Origin: Planctomicrobium piriforme
GTDB lineage: Bacteria; Planctomycetota; Planctomycetia; Planctomycetales; Planctomycetaceae
DNA: 38,250 bases
NCBI GenBank assembly: GCA_945860955.1
Contig: CAMATH010000081.1
Span: forward strand, 1 to 38,250
Direction of reading: 5' to 3'
A model generated the notes under the pieces. That model did not search any database. It was not told the origin of the DNA and worked only from the letters and a program-made list of their open reading frames with translations. Shown here one piece after another: positions 24,301-32,179 of the stretch. Within the stretch, counting starts at the first letter, position 1; each line of letters begins with the position of its first letter. A program made the position numbers and the translations under genes.

Positions 24301-27232
24301 CCAGCGGCGTCGGCCCCAGGTCGCGTTGCGAACCGAAATCGGCGACAAGTCGGTCGAATGGAACCTCGGAATGAGAGAACGCCCCGACCACCTCTTCGCA
24401 AACGTGGGTCAGCAAGGCCCGGAACGTCGGATGTCCCGAGAGATCAAACCGCAACGGCAGAGTGTTCACGAACAGTCCGACCAGGTTCTCGGTTTCCCGT
24501 CGCGTTCGGCCCGCGATCGGCGTTCCGAGAACGACGTCGCTCCCCGCGCCAAACCGGCTCAACACCAGGGCGAACGCCGCCGCCAGGGTCATGAACAGAG
24601 TGGCGCTCGAATCTCGCGCGAGCGCCGAGACAGCGCGGGACAGTTCCGCTGGAAATCGAAAGGAAACCCGCGCTCCCTCCCCCGCAGCCGAACGTGTTCG
24701 CGGTCGATCGCAATTCAACTCGATCTGGCCCGTGGCACCCCGCAGCTTCTCCCTCCAGTAGCCCACCTGAGACTCGAGAAGCTCGCCGCGGAGCATTTCG
24801 CGCTGCCAAGCGGCGAAGTCGGCGTACTGCACCGGCAGATCGGAAAAAACGTGCGAACGCCCCTCTGTTCTCGCGTTGTACGCTTCCGCCAGCTCGCGCG
24901 CGAGAATCCGGCTCGACCAGCCGTCGAACGCAATATGATGAACCACGATCGCCAGGACAGCCTCTTCGTCGCCAAGACGCACAAGGTCGGCCCGGAGCAA
25001 CCGGTCGCTGGAAAGATCAAACGGACGGCGCGCCCGTTCCGCGAGAAACCGCTCGACCCGGGAGAGGTCGGTCCTGTCGTCCCAGTCGATCACCGCCAAT
25101 TCCATCGGCCCCGGCTCGCCGATGATCTGCTCCACAACACCGTCGCGTTCCGCGAGCGTCGTTCGCAGAACTTCGTGTCGGTTGACGAGGTCGCTCAACG
25201 AATCCCGCAGCGCCGCGACGTCGACGCGGCCCGTCAAGCGCCAGGCCAGAATTTCGTTGTACGATCCGGAGAGCGCAGAGAGCTGATTCAGGAACCAGAG
25301 CCGCTGCTGTGCGAACGATGCGGGAAACGTCGCGCCGGCCGCGCGAGGAAGTCGGGGTATCGGCTGGATGAGGCGCGAAGGGGATGAATTCGACGGACCG
25401 GCCAGCGCCGCATCGATCGATTCCGCCTGCAGCGCCACGGTGCGCGCCTGAAACAACTCGCTCAGCGAAAGATCGACGCCAAACGTCTCCAGCATCCGGG
25501 AATGCACGAGCGCGGCCTTCAGTGAATCGCCGCCGACGTCGAAAAAATCGTCGTCGATCCCCACCACATCAACCGTCAGCACCTCGCACCAGATGCCCGC
25601 GATGGATTCCTCAGTCGCCGATCGCGGAGCCACGAGTTGGGTCGCGAGCGCGGGGCGCGACCGACCGGGCGCCGGCAACGCCTTGCGGTCGATCTTTCCG
25701 TTGGGCGTCATTGGCATGGCGTCGAGCAGCACGAACGTCGCGGGAATCATCGATTCGGGCAGTTGGCGGCGCAATGCGCCGGCCAGTTCTTCGACCGTGG
25801 GGGGGCGCGCCCCGACCGCCGCGACGACGTAGCCAACCAGTCGCTTTTCACCCGATTCGTCGTCGAGCGCGACGACCGCGGCGTCGCGGACCCCGACGAC
25901 CAGTCGCAACGCCCCCTCGACTTCTCCGGTTTCGATCCGCTGTCCGCGAATCTTGACCTGCGAATCCCTGCGGCCGACATGCACCAACACGTTGTTCGAT
26001 TCAAACCGTCCGAGATCGCCAGTGAGGTAGATTCGCTCGTCCCCCCCCGACGGATCGGGTCGGAACTTTGATTCCGTCAATTCGGCGTTGCGCCAGTAGC
26101 CCGGGGAGAGAAATCGGCTCTGAACGGCGATCTCGCCGACTTCACCGCGGGCCGCGGGGCGACCCTCTGAATCGAGCAGCAGCACCGACTTGTCCTGAAT
26201 CACCCCTCCGACCGGAGCGATGTTGCCTTGGAATGTTGTGGCGGAATCCAGGGCGAACTGCGCGATCGTGCCGGTTTCACTGGCGCCGTATTCATTCACC
26301 AGCAGGCAGTCGCCGCCGAACAACTGCTGAAAGAGTTCCACGTCCCGGCGGAACAGCGTCTCTCCGCGCAGGTTGATCAGCCGCAAGTCGGGAAACGACT
26401 GTCGCCGTCCCAAAGTCATTGCAAATTCGCGAAACACACTGGGAATCGCGTGGAGGACGGTGACGCCTTCGCTCTTCAGCCACCCGGCGAGATCGGAGAG
26501 CCCCCGTTCCTTCAAATTCCAGGGAAGGGAACTGGCGCCGTTGAGCAGAGAACGAAACTGACTCGACGACGTTCCAATCGACGCGACGCGATCTCCGGGG
26601 CCGATCCCCAGTCGACGACCGGCGAGGGCCCGATGCAGCAGATAGCGATGTGTATGGACGACCCCCTTGGGGTTTCCCGTCGAGCCCGAGGTGTAGGTCA
26701 GACTCGCGGGCCGGTCTGGGGCGTCGGCGGAAACGGGCAAAATGCGCCCGGCGCGCCGCGGCGCACTGTCGACGTTGAGAACCTTCGCATCCGACTCGAC
26801 AAGCTCCCGCGCCGCCCTCCATCGCGCCCCGTCAGTGACCAAGAATTGCGCCTGCGAGTCATCGAGCAGAAACCGCGTGCGGGCCGAGGGATGCGAGGGC
26901 TTCAAGACCACAAAGAATCCGCCGGCGCGCAGCACCCCCAGAATCGCGGCCGACAACTTCGGTCCTTGATCGAGAAACAGGGCGATCGGCCGCGTGGCGA
27001 GTGGATCTCGGTTGAGAATCGCCCGGGCGATCTCGTCCGCCAGTTCATTCAGTTCGGCATAACTGATCCGTTGCCGCGGCGTCTGAATGGCGGTTTGACT
27101 CGAGACAAAGCGGGCCACCTGGTCGAAATGCCAGGCGACGTCTCCTTCCGCCGCAGCGGGATCGTACAACAGAAAACCGCGCGCAGCGACGCTTCGACGA
27201 TCGAACGCCAGTTGCGGCAAGAGTGCGTCCAC
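21374..27232 (-). CDS. Two-module NRPS: A-T-C-A-T-TE
   Basis: The 1952-residue synthetase starts at GTG 27232 behind GGGAG, 26 bases after the GT2 gene. Order: adenylation A1 (about 30-520, YTSGSTGNPKG, NGKIDRKALP), carrier T1 (Ser about 567 in GGDSLK), condensation C (about 640-1070, active HHIAFDG about 765), A2 (about 1085-1590, LTSGSTGEPKG, INGYGPTE, NGKLDREALP), carrier T2 (Ser about 1633 in GGHSLL) and thioesterase (Ser about 1764 in GYSAGG, late His in HCEHHG). Aligned to PheA, A2 gives DAFWLGGTFK, one residue from the known valine code DAFWIGGTFK. A1 has no Asp at position 235 and an odd pocket, so its substrate may not be an ordinary alpha-amino acid. No starter C and no epimerase domain. 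A released two-unit product is inferred. Confidence 0.95.
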   Translation of the reverse strand: MDALLPQLAFDRRSVAARGFLLYDPAAAEGDVAWHFDQVARFVSSQTAIQTPRQRISYAELNELADEIARAILNRDPLATRPIALFLDQGPKLSAAILGVLRAGGFFVVLKPSHPSARTRFLLDDSQAQFLVTDGARWRAARELVESDAKVLNVDSAPRRAGRILPVSADAPDRPASLTYTSGSTGNPKGVVHTHRYLLHRALAGRRLGIGPGDRVASIGTSSSQFRSLLNGASSLPWNLKERGLSDLAGWLKSEGVTVLHAIPSVFREFAMTLGRRQSFPDLRLINLRGETLFRRDVELFQQLFGGDCLLVNEYGASETGTIAQFALDSATTFQGNIAPVGGVIQDKSVLLLDSEGRPAARGEVGEIAVQSRFLSPGYWRNAELTESKFRPDPSGGDERIYLTGDLGRFESNNVLVHVGRRDSQVKIRGQRIETGEVEGALRLVVGVRDAAVVALDDESGEKRLVGYVVAAVGARPPTVEELAGALRRQLPESMIPATFVLLDAMPMTPNGKIDRKALPAPGRSRPALATQLVAPRSATEESIAGIWCEVLTVDVVGIDDDFFDVGGDSLKAALVHSRMLETFGVDLSLSELFQARTVALQAESIDAALAGPSNSSPSRLIQPIPRLPRAAGATFPASFAQQRLWFLNQLSALSGSYNEILAWRLTGRVDVAALRDSLSDLVNRHEVLRTTLAERDGVVEQIIGEPGPMELAVIDWDDRTDLSRVERFLAERARRPFDLSSDRLLRADLVRLGDEEAVLAIVVHHIAFDGWSSRILARELAEAYNARTEGRSHVFSDLPVQYADFAAWQREMLRGELLESQVGYWREKLRGATGQIELNCDRPRTRSAAGEGARVSFRFPAELSRAVSALARDSSATLFMTLAAAFALVLSRFGAGSDVVLGTPIAGRTRRETENLVGLFVNTLPLRFDLSGHPTFRALLTHVCEEVVGAFSHSEVPFDRLVADFGSQRDLGPTPLVQVLFVLQNVPRSEFQLKGVEAERISIHNGGAKFDLVASLVDDPDGLRGRFTYRTDLFDPSTIERLVRAFERLLEAVAASPDAPLEQISLVSDDDARMLSEWNDTTRDYPQEVRIPDLFERQVERTPDAVALIDGSQCYSYRELNERANRLGHYLRDRGVGSDVLVALAVERSSDLIVAMLGVLKAGGAYLPLDLRSPPARLRRVLAATRAKWAICGRGSADLPDPSELTVLSFEHDRLPWADQSAENPTSCGLSRDLAYVMLTSGSTGEPKGVAVEHRSIARLVFGVDYAVLGPDRVFLQLASPAFDASTFEIWGALLHGGRLVLAPESLPDFGTLERLLCDHHVTTLWLTAGLFNSLMEQRPEALRGVQEILTGGEALSVRHVQEALRVLPPQVRLINGYGPTECTTFACCHTIERPLNDAAVSIPIGRPISNTRVYVLDGGGQPAPIGWAGELYLAGSGLARGYWNDSESTNERFVPDPFDAAPGARMYRTGDRARWNSNGTLEFLGRIDQQIKIRGFRIEPAEIESLLVERASVKQAVVVAHEGGSLGRRLIAYLVAASEVEIDLDAVRRELKLRLPDYMVPAVFMQLSHFPLGRNGKLDREALPAPDESQSPSPPIREQPRDDLEATLVAIWAEILDRKTIGVQQNFFDLGGHSLLALRLVARIEQVLGKKLPLDALLQQPTIEQQAEFLRGTVVGDLCELVPIQAGGSKPPLFVLHSASGYVMFWRAFVPYLAPDQPLIGVRPVKSPQLGLRYGDFETIAAHYAEMLIQFQPNGAFRLAGYSAGGAFAYETARQLEIKGRTVAFLGIIDHSPRGVRQSLESRLRLAPSYLANWFYWARDNNYRVSFLSLKRRISGLLTRFRAPDAASPATPILETERSYRIARLTYQPSPYPGPVTLFRALCQTPWRFRAFDYGWSVLCKSVQVVVFPHCEHHGIVREPTVQRVAAAMQTQLDAVNGSPNEQRSGPPSV

Positions 27233-27258
27233 GAACAGACTCCCGGCTCAACAGGGGG

Positions 27259-28308
27259 TTAAACTCGAAAACGACGTCCCATCGCCTCGGGACTGATGTG
27301 CGTCAACAGACCCCCGGCGGCGAAAAACGCGTAGTAACAGGAGATGATTGTCAGCACCGCGGGAACCTGCCAGAACTTGACTCCCACGTCGGACGCATGG
27401 CGAAAGGTCCTGGCGAAACCGCGGCACATTCGCTTCCCGGCGATCCAGAAACTTCGGCCCAGACAATAGAGCGTCCGGCGTTCGGTGTGCTTCATGTAGT
27501 GGTCCCGCCCGTGTGCGAGCGCCCGAGTGGTCAAGTGTTGAAAGTTGGCCGGTGGAGGGTGCCCGACGCGGGCGCTGCGATTCTCCCAGATCGAGATTCC
27601 AAGCTGTTCCAGGTGCTTTCGCAACAGACTGCTGGCCCCCCGCGACCGCTTGCCCAGCGACGCGAATCCGGTCTGACGAAAGACCTCGGCGTGAAACACA
27701 ATGTTGTTCGCGTAGACTTTGACCGGTTGAATGAGGCGGCCGCGCGGGTCGCGCAGGTCATAGGTCCAGCCGAGCGAAAACGCGCTGGCGTAGAGACTGT
27801 CGGGGGGAATGTAGGTCTGCCCGCAGACGACCTGCATCGAGGGATCTGCAAAGGTTCCCAACAAATGGGCCAACCAGCCCGCTTCGGGCTCGACATCGCT
27901 GTCGACGAACAGAATCAGATTTCCGGTCGCGCGCTCGGCACCGAAATTCTTGAGACCGTAATACTCGAGACCAGGCGTCACATGGAGTTCCAGATCGAAG
28001 TCGGCGGGAACGCCCGATCGAATCTCCTTTTCGACACCGTCCTCAATCGGAGTGGCGGAAATGATCAGCACCTGGGCCGGCGTGACCAGACGATCGAGAT
28101 ACTGGATCGCTTCCGGGGAAAGCCCCTCGGGATATTCATGCCGCAGAAGTTGCCCCCACTGGCGTCCCAGCAACTCCAGCAGAATCTTGGCGCGGGGAGT
28201 CCCGTTCAACTCGGTATTCGCCCACTCAATGATGATGGACACCGCGACCTGACTGGCGGAGGACGCCGCCCGCGAGGCCGACGACTCGGGAATTGTGTTG
28301 GTCGACAT
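27259..28308 (-). CDS. GT2-type glycosyltransferase with C-terminal membrane segment
   Basis: The ATG at 28308 gives 349 residues. A GT-A-like nucleotide-sugar fold is indicated by VSIIIEWANTE at the N-terminus and LILFVDSDVEPEAGWL (DxD, about residue 135), followed by an acceptor-side region (YANNIVFHAEVF, SLGKRSRGASSLLRKH). One hydrophobic stretch near the end (VLTIISCYYAFFAAGG) suggests membrane attachment. Donor and acceptor cannot be named. It sits between another glycosyltransferase (17 bases upstream) and the NRPS (26 bases downstream), so a role in glycosylating the peptide or an intermediate is the simplest inference. The open frame upstream of this ATG overlaps the previous gene and is not used. 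Confidence 0.85.
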   Translation of the reverse strand: MSTNTIPESSASRAASSASQVAVSIIIEWANTELNGTPRAKILLELLGRQWGQLLRHEYPEGLSPEAIQYLDRLVTPAQVLIISATPIEDGVEKEIRSGVPADFDLELHVTPGLEYYGLKNFGAERATGNLILFVDSDVEPEAGWLAHLLGTFADPSMQVVCGQTYIPPDSLYASAFSLGWTYDLRDPRGRLIQPVKVYANNIVFHAEVFRQTGFASLGKRSRGASSLLRKHLEQLGISIWENRSARVGHPPPANFQHLTTRALAHGRDHYMKHTERRTLYCLGRSFWIAGKRMCRGFARTFRHASDVGVKFWQVPAVLTIISCYYAFFAAGGLLTHISPEAMGRRFRV

Positions 28309-28325
28309 CAACTGAACCTCAAACC

Positions 28326-29525
28326 TTACAGGGTATCCATCAACGTCAGAGTTTGTTCGGCCCCGTCCGGAGCGATCTCGTGGATGGGCCGCGGCCGCGA
28401 CAGTCCGGCCAGAATCAGTTCCGCCAGTTCTCCGGCCGTCGCCGTCTCGGGAGTGATAGCGTCGAACACTCCCCACTCGGCGAGGCGCCGAGCCCGCAAT
28501 GGCTGATCGTAGGTTCGGCGGTTGGGGGCGAGAATGCCCCGGGTGCGGGTTTCCAGCAGGTTCATTGTCGTATTGTACCCCCCCTGGCTGATCGACATGT
28601 CGGCCCCCGCCATCCACGGGAGAAACCCGTCGCTGAACCGCCGCAACTCAAACGCCCCCTCCTGGATCGAATTCTGCCCCTGAATCGAAATCTGAAGGGC
28701 GTCGAGCTGTCGCGGTTCGGCGAACAGACCGGTGAAGATCACCATCCGCCGCCCGGCGCGAGACGACGCGTCGATCTCCTTCCAGGCCGCGACGCAGAGG
28801 TTCGCGAGCCGATTTCCGTCCCGCAGTCCGCCGCTGCTGACCAAAACATAGCCCGGGGCCGCATCGTACTGGGGACCGCTTCCCTTTTCCGGGTCCGCGA
28901 GCTTCTCGGAGACGTATCCGGTGTAGTGAACGGGAATCGCGACCTGAGACATCCAGGGGAAAAGCGTCTCCAGTCGAACGACGCGGGGATCGGAATGAAC
29001 CAGGAGCAGGTCGAACATGGCGTTGAGCGTGGGGACGACCTCGTTTCGGAACTCGGCGGAGGCGGTCGAGGCTTCGTGTCCCGCGGGATAGTCGCGAACG
29101 GAACTCACGACCTTGACTCGCGAATTCGCCGACTTCGCCGCTTTGATCGCCGCGGTCAATTCGTCGCGCAACACCCATTTGCTGAACGGAAAATGCTCGA
29201 TCAACAGCAGGTCCGGGCTGAGTTCGCCCAGCAGCCTGTCCAGCACGAAACGGCGCTGACCGAAGACTTCCGCCAGGGTCTGGGAAGAGTCGAGCGGGGC
29301 CAGCCCCACGGCCGTCCGATGGATGGCCGGAAGTTGCACCAGGCTGACGGAGCCCGCGAGTTTTGGCCCGGGAACATCGCTCCCCCCGACCACGAACCAG
29401 ACGTCATGGCGGCGCGACAGCGCGCGCACGATCTCGCGACAGCGAACGTAATGACCCGCTCCGCTCAGGTGCTGACAATAGACCACAATTCGCTTGCGGC
29501 GGCCCGACTCAACCGGATTTGCCAT
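28326..29525 (-). CDS. GT-B glycosyltransferase (GT28/COG4671-like)
   Basis: This 399-residue protein starts with VVYCQHLSGAGHYVRCREI, the glycine-rich loop of GT-B enzymes that act near MurG/GT28, and has the C-terminal donor site WMAGADMSISQGGYNTTMNL typical of the COG4671 group of predicted glycosyltransferases. The middle holds VLVSSGGLRDG, the start of the second Rossmann domain. There is no signal peptide, so it acts in the cytoplasm. Its start overlaps the Rieske gene by 17 bases, a sign of coupled translation. Two unlike glycosyltransferases in one operon suggest two sugars or one sugar and a modified carrier. Confidence 0.85.
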   Translation of the reverse strand: MANPVESGRRKRIVVYCQHLSGAGHYVRCREIVRALSRRHDVWFVVGGSDVPGPKLAGSVSLVQLPAIHRTAVGLAPLDSSQTLAEVFGQRRFVLDRLLGELSPDLLLIEHFPFSKWVLRDELTAAIKAAKSANSRVKVVSSVRDYPAGHEASTASAEFRNEVVPTLNAMFDLLLVHSDPRVVRLETLFPWMSQVAIPVHYTGYVSEKLADPEKGSGPQYDAAPGYVLVSSGGLRDGNRLANLCVAAWKEIDASSRAGRRMVIFTGLFAEPRQLDALQISIQGQNSIQEGAFELRRFSDGFLPWMAGADMSISQGGYNTTMNLLETRTRGILAPNRRTYDQPLRARRLAEWGVFDAITPETATAGELAELILAGLSRPRPIHEIAPDGAEQTLTLMDTL

Positions 29526-30759
29526 CAGGCACCTCCAGCAGTTCCAGGATCTGGTCTTTCAGCGGGCTGTACCGGGCGTGCCCCATCGCCAGAGATTCGG
29601 CGAGAAACTTCCCCCCGCGGCCGTATTTATTGGTCTCCTGGGGCAACTCGATCTGCTCGTTCTGGCTGGCGCAGCGCACGACCCCGATCGGATCTTCGCC
29701 GCGCCGCACCCGCTCGATCTGGTCGAACAGCAACCGCCTCAGCAGCACGATCCCTTCATCGGAACTCGCCAAAGTTTCGCGAGTCCGGTCGGCGACCGCG
29801 CCCTGGGTGACGCAGGCCATAATATCCTGCCCGTCGACGAAGTCGACGATGTGTCGACCGGCTGCGTCGCGCCAAGGAACGTCATAGAGGGGAATCTCGG
29901 TCTGGGCGACGAATCGATCGCGCGTCGGAGGACGATAACAGGCGTACCACAAATGCCAGGTGTGCGTGTCGTCGACCGGAACGCGGATCTGCATGCGATG
30001 CTGGCCCCCGGCACCGACCCGCAACATGCAGGGAAACACCAGCGGGTGCCCAATCTTCCAGTCGTCGTCTTCCTCAGTATTCCCTTCCAGCACACGCCGT
30101 TTGACGATGCCATAAGGGAACAGGTCGAATCCGATCTTTTCATGTCGGCGCGTGTAGTGCGTCGGCTTAGACGTCCCCTGGGCCAGACGGACAGCCGACA
30201 GGTGGCGCCCGTGCAGCGCTTCAAGGTGATAGGGGTCGACGCTGTTCTCCATGATCTGCAGCCAGTGGCAGGGAACCAGCGCCTGACCGATATCGCGGAG
30301 ACAATTGTTCCAGACGAAGAGATCAAATCTGGGAAGCAGCGGCGCGGGCTCGGGGCCAAGATACCCCCACACCAGCCCCCCCAGTTCCTGAACCGGGTAC
30401 GATCGCGCTTGAATTCGAGACTTGAGCTTCGCCTCCGCAGGCTCGGCGGGAAGTTCCAGGCAGTTTCCCCCGCCGTCGAACTTCCAGCCATGATACGCGC
30501 AGCGCAATCCCTCGTGATCGACCAGCCCGTACGCCAGCGACGTTCCCCGGTGCGGACAACGCTCCTCCAGGAGTCCCAGTCGTCCCGACGCGTCGCGAAA
30601 CACCACCAGCCGTTCCCCCAGCAGTTGCACCGCCTTGATGGGTCGTTCTGCAAGTTCGCAGACCGCCGCGACGGGAAACCAATAGCGGCGTAGCAATTCC
30701 CCCATCGGCGTGCCGCGGGCGACCTGCGTCAGAAGTTGCTGTTTCTCGGGACTGAGCAT
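29509..30759 (-). CDS. Rieske non-haem iron oxygenase, alpha subunit type
   Basis: The ATG at 30759 gives 416 residues. The Rieske cluster ligands are C68-x-H70 (ERCPHRG) and C87-x2-H90 (CAYHGW). The mononuclear iron site is D175-x2-H178-x4-H183 (DPYHLEALH). The arrangement resembles phthalate-dioxygenase-like oxygenases, which hydroxylate or demethylate aromatic or aliphatic substrates with electrons from a reductase. No reductase or ferredoxin gene lies in the window, so electrons must come from elsewhere. It follows the radical SAM gene by 53 bases and overlaps the next gene, so it belongs to the operon. A tailoring hydroxylation is inferred. Confidence 0.92.
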   Translation of the reverse strand: MLSPEKQQLLTQVARGTPMGELLRRYWFPVAAVCELAERPIKAVQLLGERLVVFRDASGRLGLLEERCPHRGTSLAYGLVDHEGLRCAYHGWKFDGGGNCLELPAEPAEAKLKSRIQARSYPVQELGGLVWGYLGPEPAPLLPRFDLFVWNNCLRDIGQALVPCHWLQIMENSVDPYHLEALHGRHLSAVRLAQGTSKPTHYTRRHEKIGFDLFPYGIVKRRVLEGNTEEDDDWKIGHPLVFPCMLRVGAGGQHRMQIRVPVDDTHTWHLWYACYRPPTRDRFVAQTEIPLYDVPWRDAAGRHIVDFVDGQDIMACVTQGAVADRTRETLASSDEGIVLLRRLLFDQIERVRRGEDPIGVVRCASQNEQIELPQETNKYGRGGKFLAESLAMGHARYSPLKDQILELLEVPDGKSG

Positions 30760-30812
30760 GAGGAATTGACGGGCGTGCGTGTGAATCCGGTTCAGAATCG
30801 GCCGGACGCCGA

Positions 30813-32168
30813 TCAGGTCGTCAATCCCATTCCCATGACCGGCTTGCGCGCGGCCAGCCAGTTCAACACGCGCGGCGGGTAAAAATTGAACGTCACACGG
30901 TCGTACAGCAGTCGGCCGGTCTCCGTCAATCGATAGACGTTCTCTGCTTCGGCGAGCAATCCACCCCGCAACAGTCTCTCGAGCGGTTCGCCGAAGTCGG
31001 CGTCGATTGAGTTGCCGAACACCCGGTTGTAGTCGCCGGCGTCGAGCGGCTGGCCATCCCCCAGAGTCGAAGCGACATACTGCGTCTTGCGGTCGTCCTC
31101 CCGCAGTTCGATGACGTGCTCCACCGGACTGCGACTCGATTCGATCCGTTCGATGTACGTGGGGCTGCGTTCGTGATTCCGATAAACCGTTGTCCCCAGA
31201 TGCGAGCGGGCGCTCATGCCGATTCCCAGTTGAAACCCGCGCCCCGAACTGTCGTGATGCGGCGCCCGTTTGTGGCGGGCGGCGACCGTGTCGAGTCGTT
31301 TGTAGGTGTGCCAGCGGGTCTGCGAGAATCCCAGTTCCGCGGCCGTCCGCCGAACGAAGAGCCGCCATTCCACCAGCCGCGCGAGTTCCAGCCGGTCCGC
31401 GTCGCTCAGGCTTCGAGCCACCGGCGTCTGCTCGTTGAGTCGCAGATCGTACGCGGTGAGCGACTGGACCCCCTGGTCGGCGATCGTCTGAAAATCACGG
31501 CGGAAACTCTCATGGGTTTGACCGGGCAGCCCGTACATCAGGTCGATATTCAGCAAGAGATCGCTGTCGACCACCAGTCGACAGGCGTCTAGAGTCTGTT
31601 GAGCGGTGTGTCGACGACGAACTTCCCCCAGAACCTCTTCCTCAAGACTCTGCGTCCCCATGCTGATTCGACCAATCCCCTGGCGTTTCAGAACGGCGAC
31701 ATGTTCAGCCGTCAGCGATTCCGGTGAGGCTTCGACGACGTGAAGATTGTCTCCCTGCGAGGGAAGCCGCTGAAAAATCGACCCGAGCAATTCGTCGAGC
31801 AGATCCGGCGGAAGCGCCGTCGGGGTCCCTCCTCCCATGAACATCTGCGACAGCGGCGTTCCCGCATCGGCCCATTCCAGTTCCCGCCGCAGGGCGCGCA
31901 CATACCGCTGCATCTCGTCGCGTTGCGCTCCGACCCGCACCGCGAAGAAACAGAATGAACAGCGATAATTGCAGTAGGGAACGTGAACGTAGAGCCGCAA
32001 TGCGTCGCCTGCGGGCCGGTCCCGCTCGGCGCAGACCTTTTCGACGTACGCGGGTGCCGACGCGGGATATGCGTGCGCAGCGGCGTACGCGACGCGCGGC
32101 GTCTCCCCCAGGGCGACCCCGATCTTCTCGAAGTCAAAATCGGCGAGTTGAACCTGGCTGGTGGTCAT
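30813..32168 (-). CDS. HemW/HemN-like radical SAM enzyme
   Basis: The 451-residue protein carries the [4Fe-4S] motif C66-x3-C70-x2-C73 in HVPYCNYRCSFC, then FMGGGTPT (SAM binding) and LLNIDLMYGLPGQT, all as in HemW/coproporphyrinogen-oxidase-like enzymes, with a C-terminal HemN-type domain (YNRVFGNSID, LTETGRLLYDR). Some relatives in natural-product clusters use two SAM molecules to methylate or cyclopropanate. The true chaperone HemW is usually encoded elsewhere. In this operon a tailoring or precursor-forming role is more likely than haem handling. It starts 11 bases after the isochorismatase-ALDH stop. Confidence 0.9.
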   Translation of the reverse strand: MTTSQVQLADFDFEKIGVALGETPRVAYAAAHAYPASAPAYVEKVCAERDRPAGDALRLYVHVPYCNYRCSFCFFAVRVGAQRDEMQRYVRALRRELEWADAGTPLSQMFMGGGTPTALPPDLLDELLGSIFQRLPSQGDNLHVVEASPESLTAEHVAVLKRQGIGRISMGTQSLEEEVLGEVRRRHTAQQTLDACRLVVDSDLLLNIDLMYGLPGQTHESFRRDFQTIADQGVQSLTAYDLRLNEQTPVARSLSDADRLELARLVEWRLFVRRTAAELGFSQTRWHTYKRLDTVAARHKRAPHHDSSGRGFQLGIGMSARSHLGTTVYRNHERSPTYIERIESSRSPVEHVIELREDDRKTQYVASTLGDGQPLDAGDYNRVFGNSIDADFGEPLERLLRGGLLAEAENVYRLTETGRLLYDRVTFNFYPPRVLNWLAARKPVMGMGLTT

Positions 32169-32179
32169 TTGGTCGTCCG

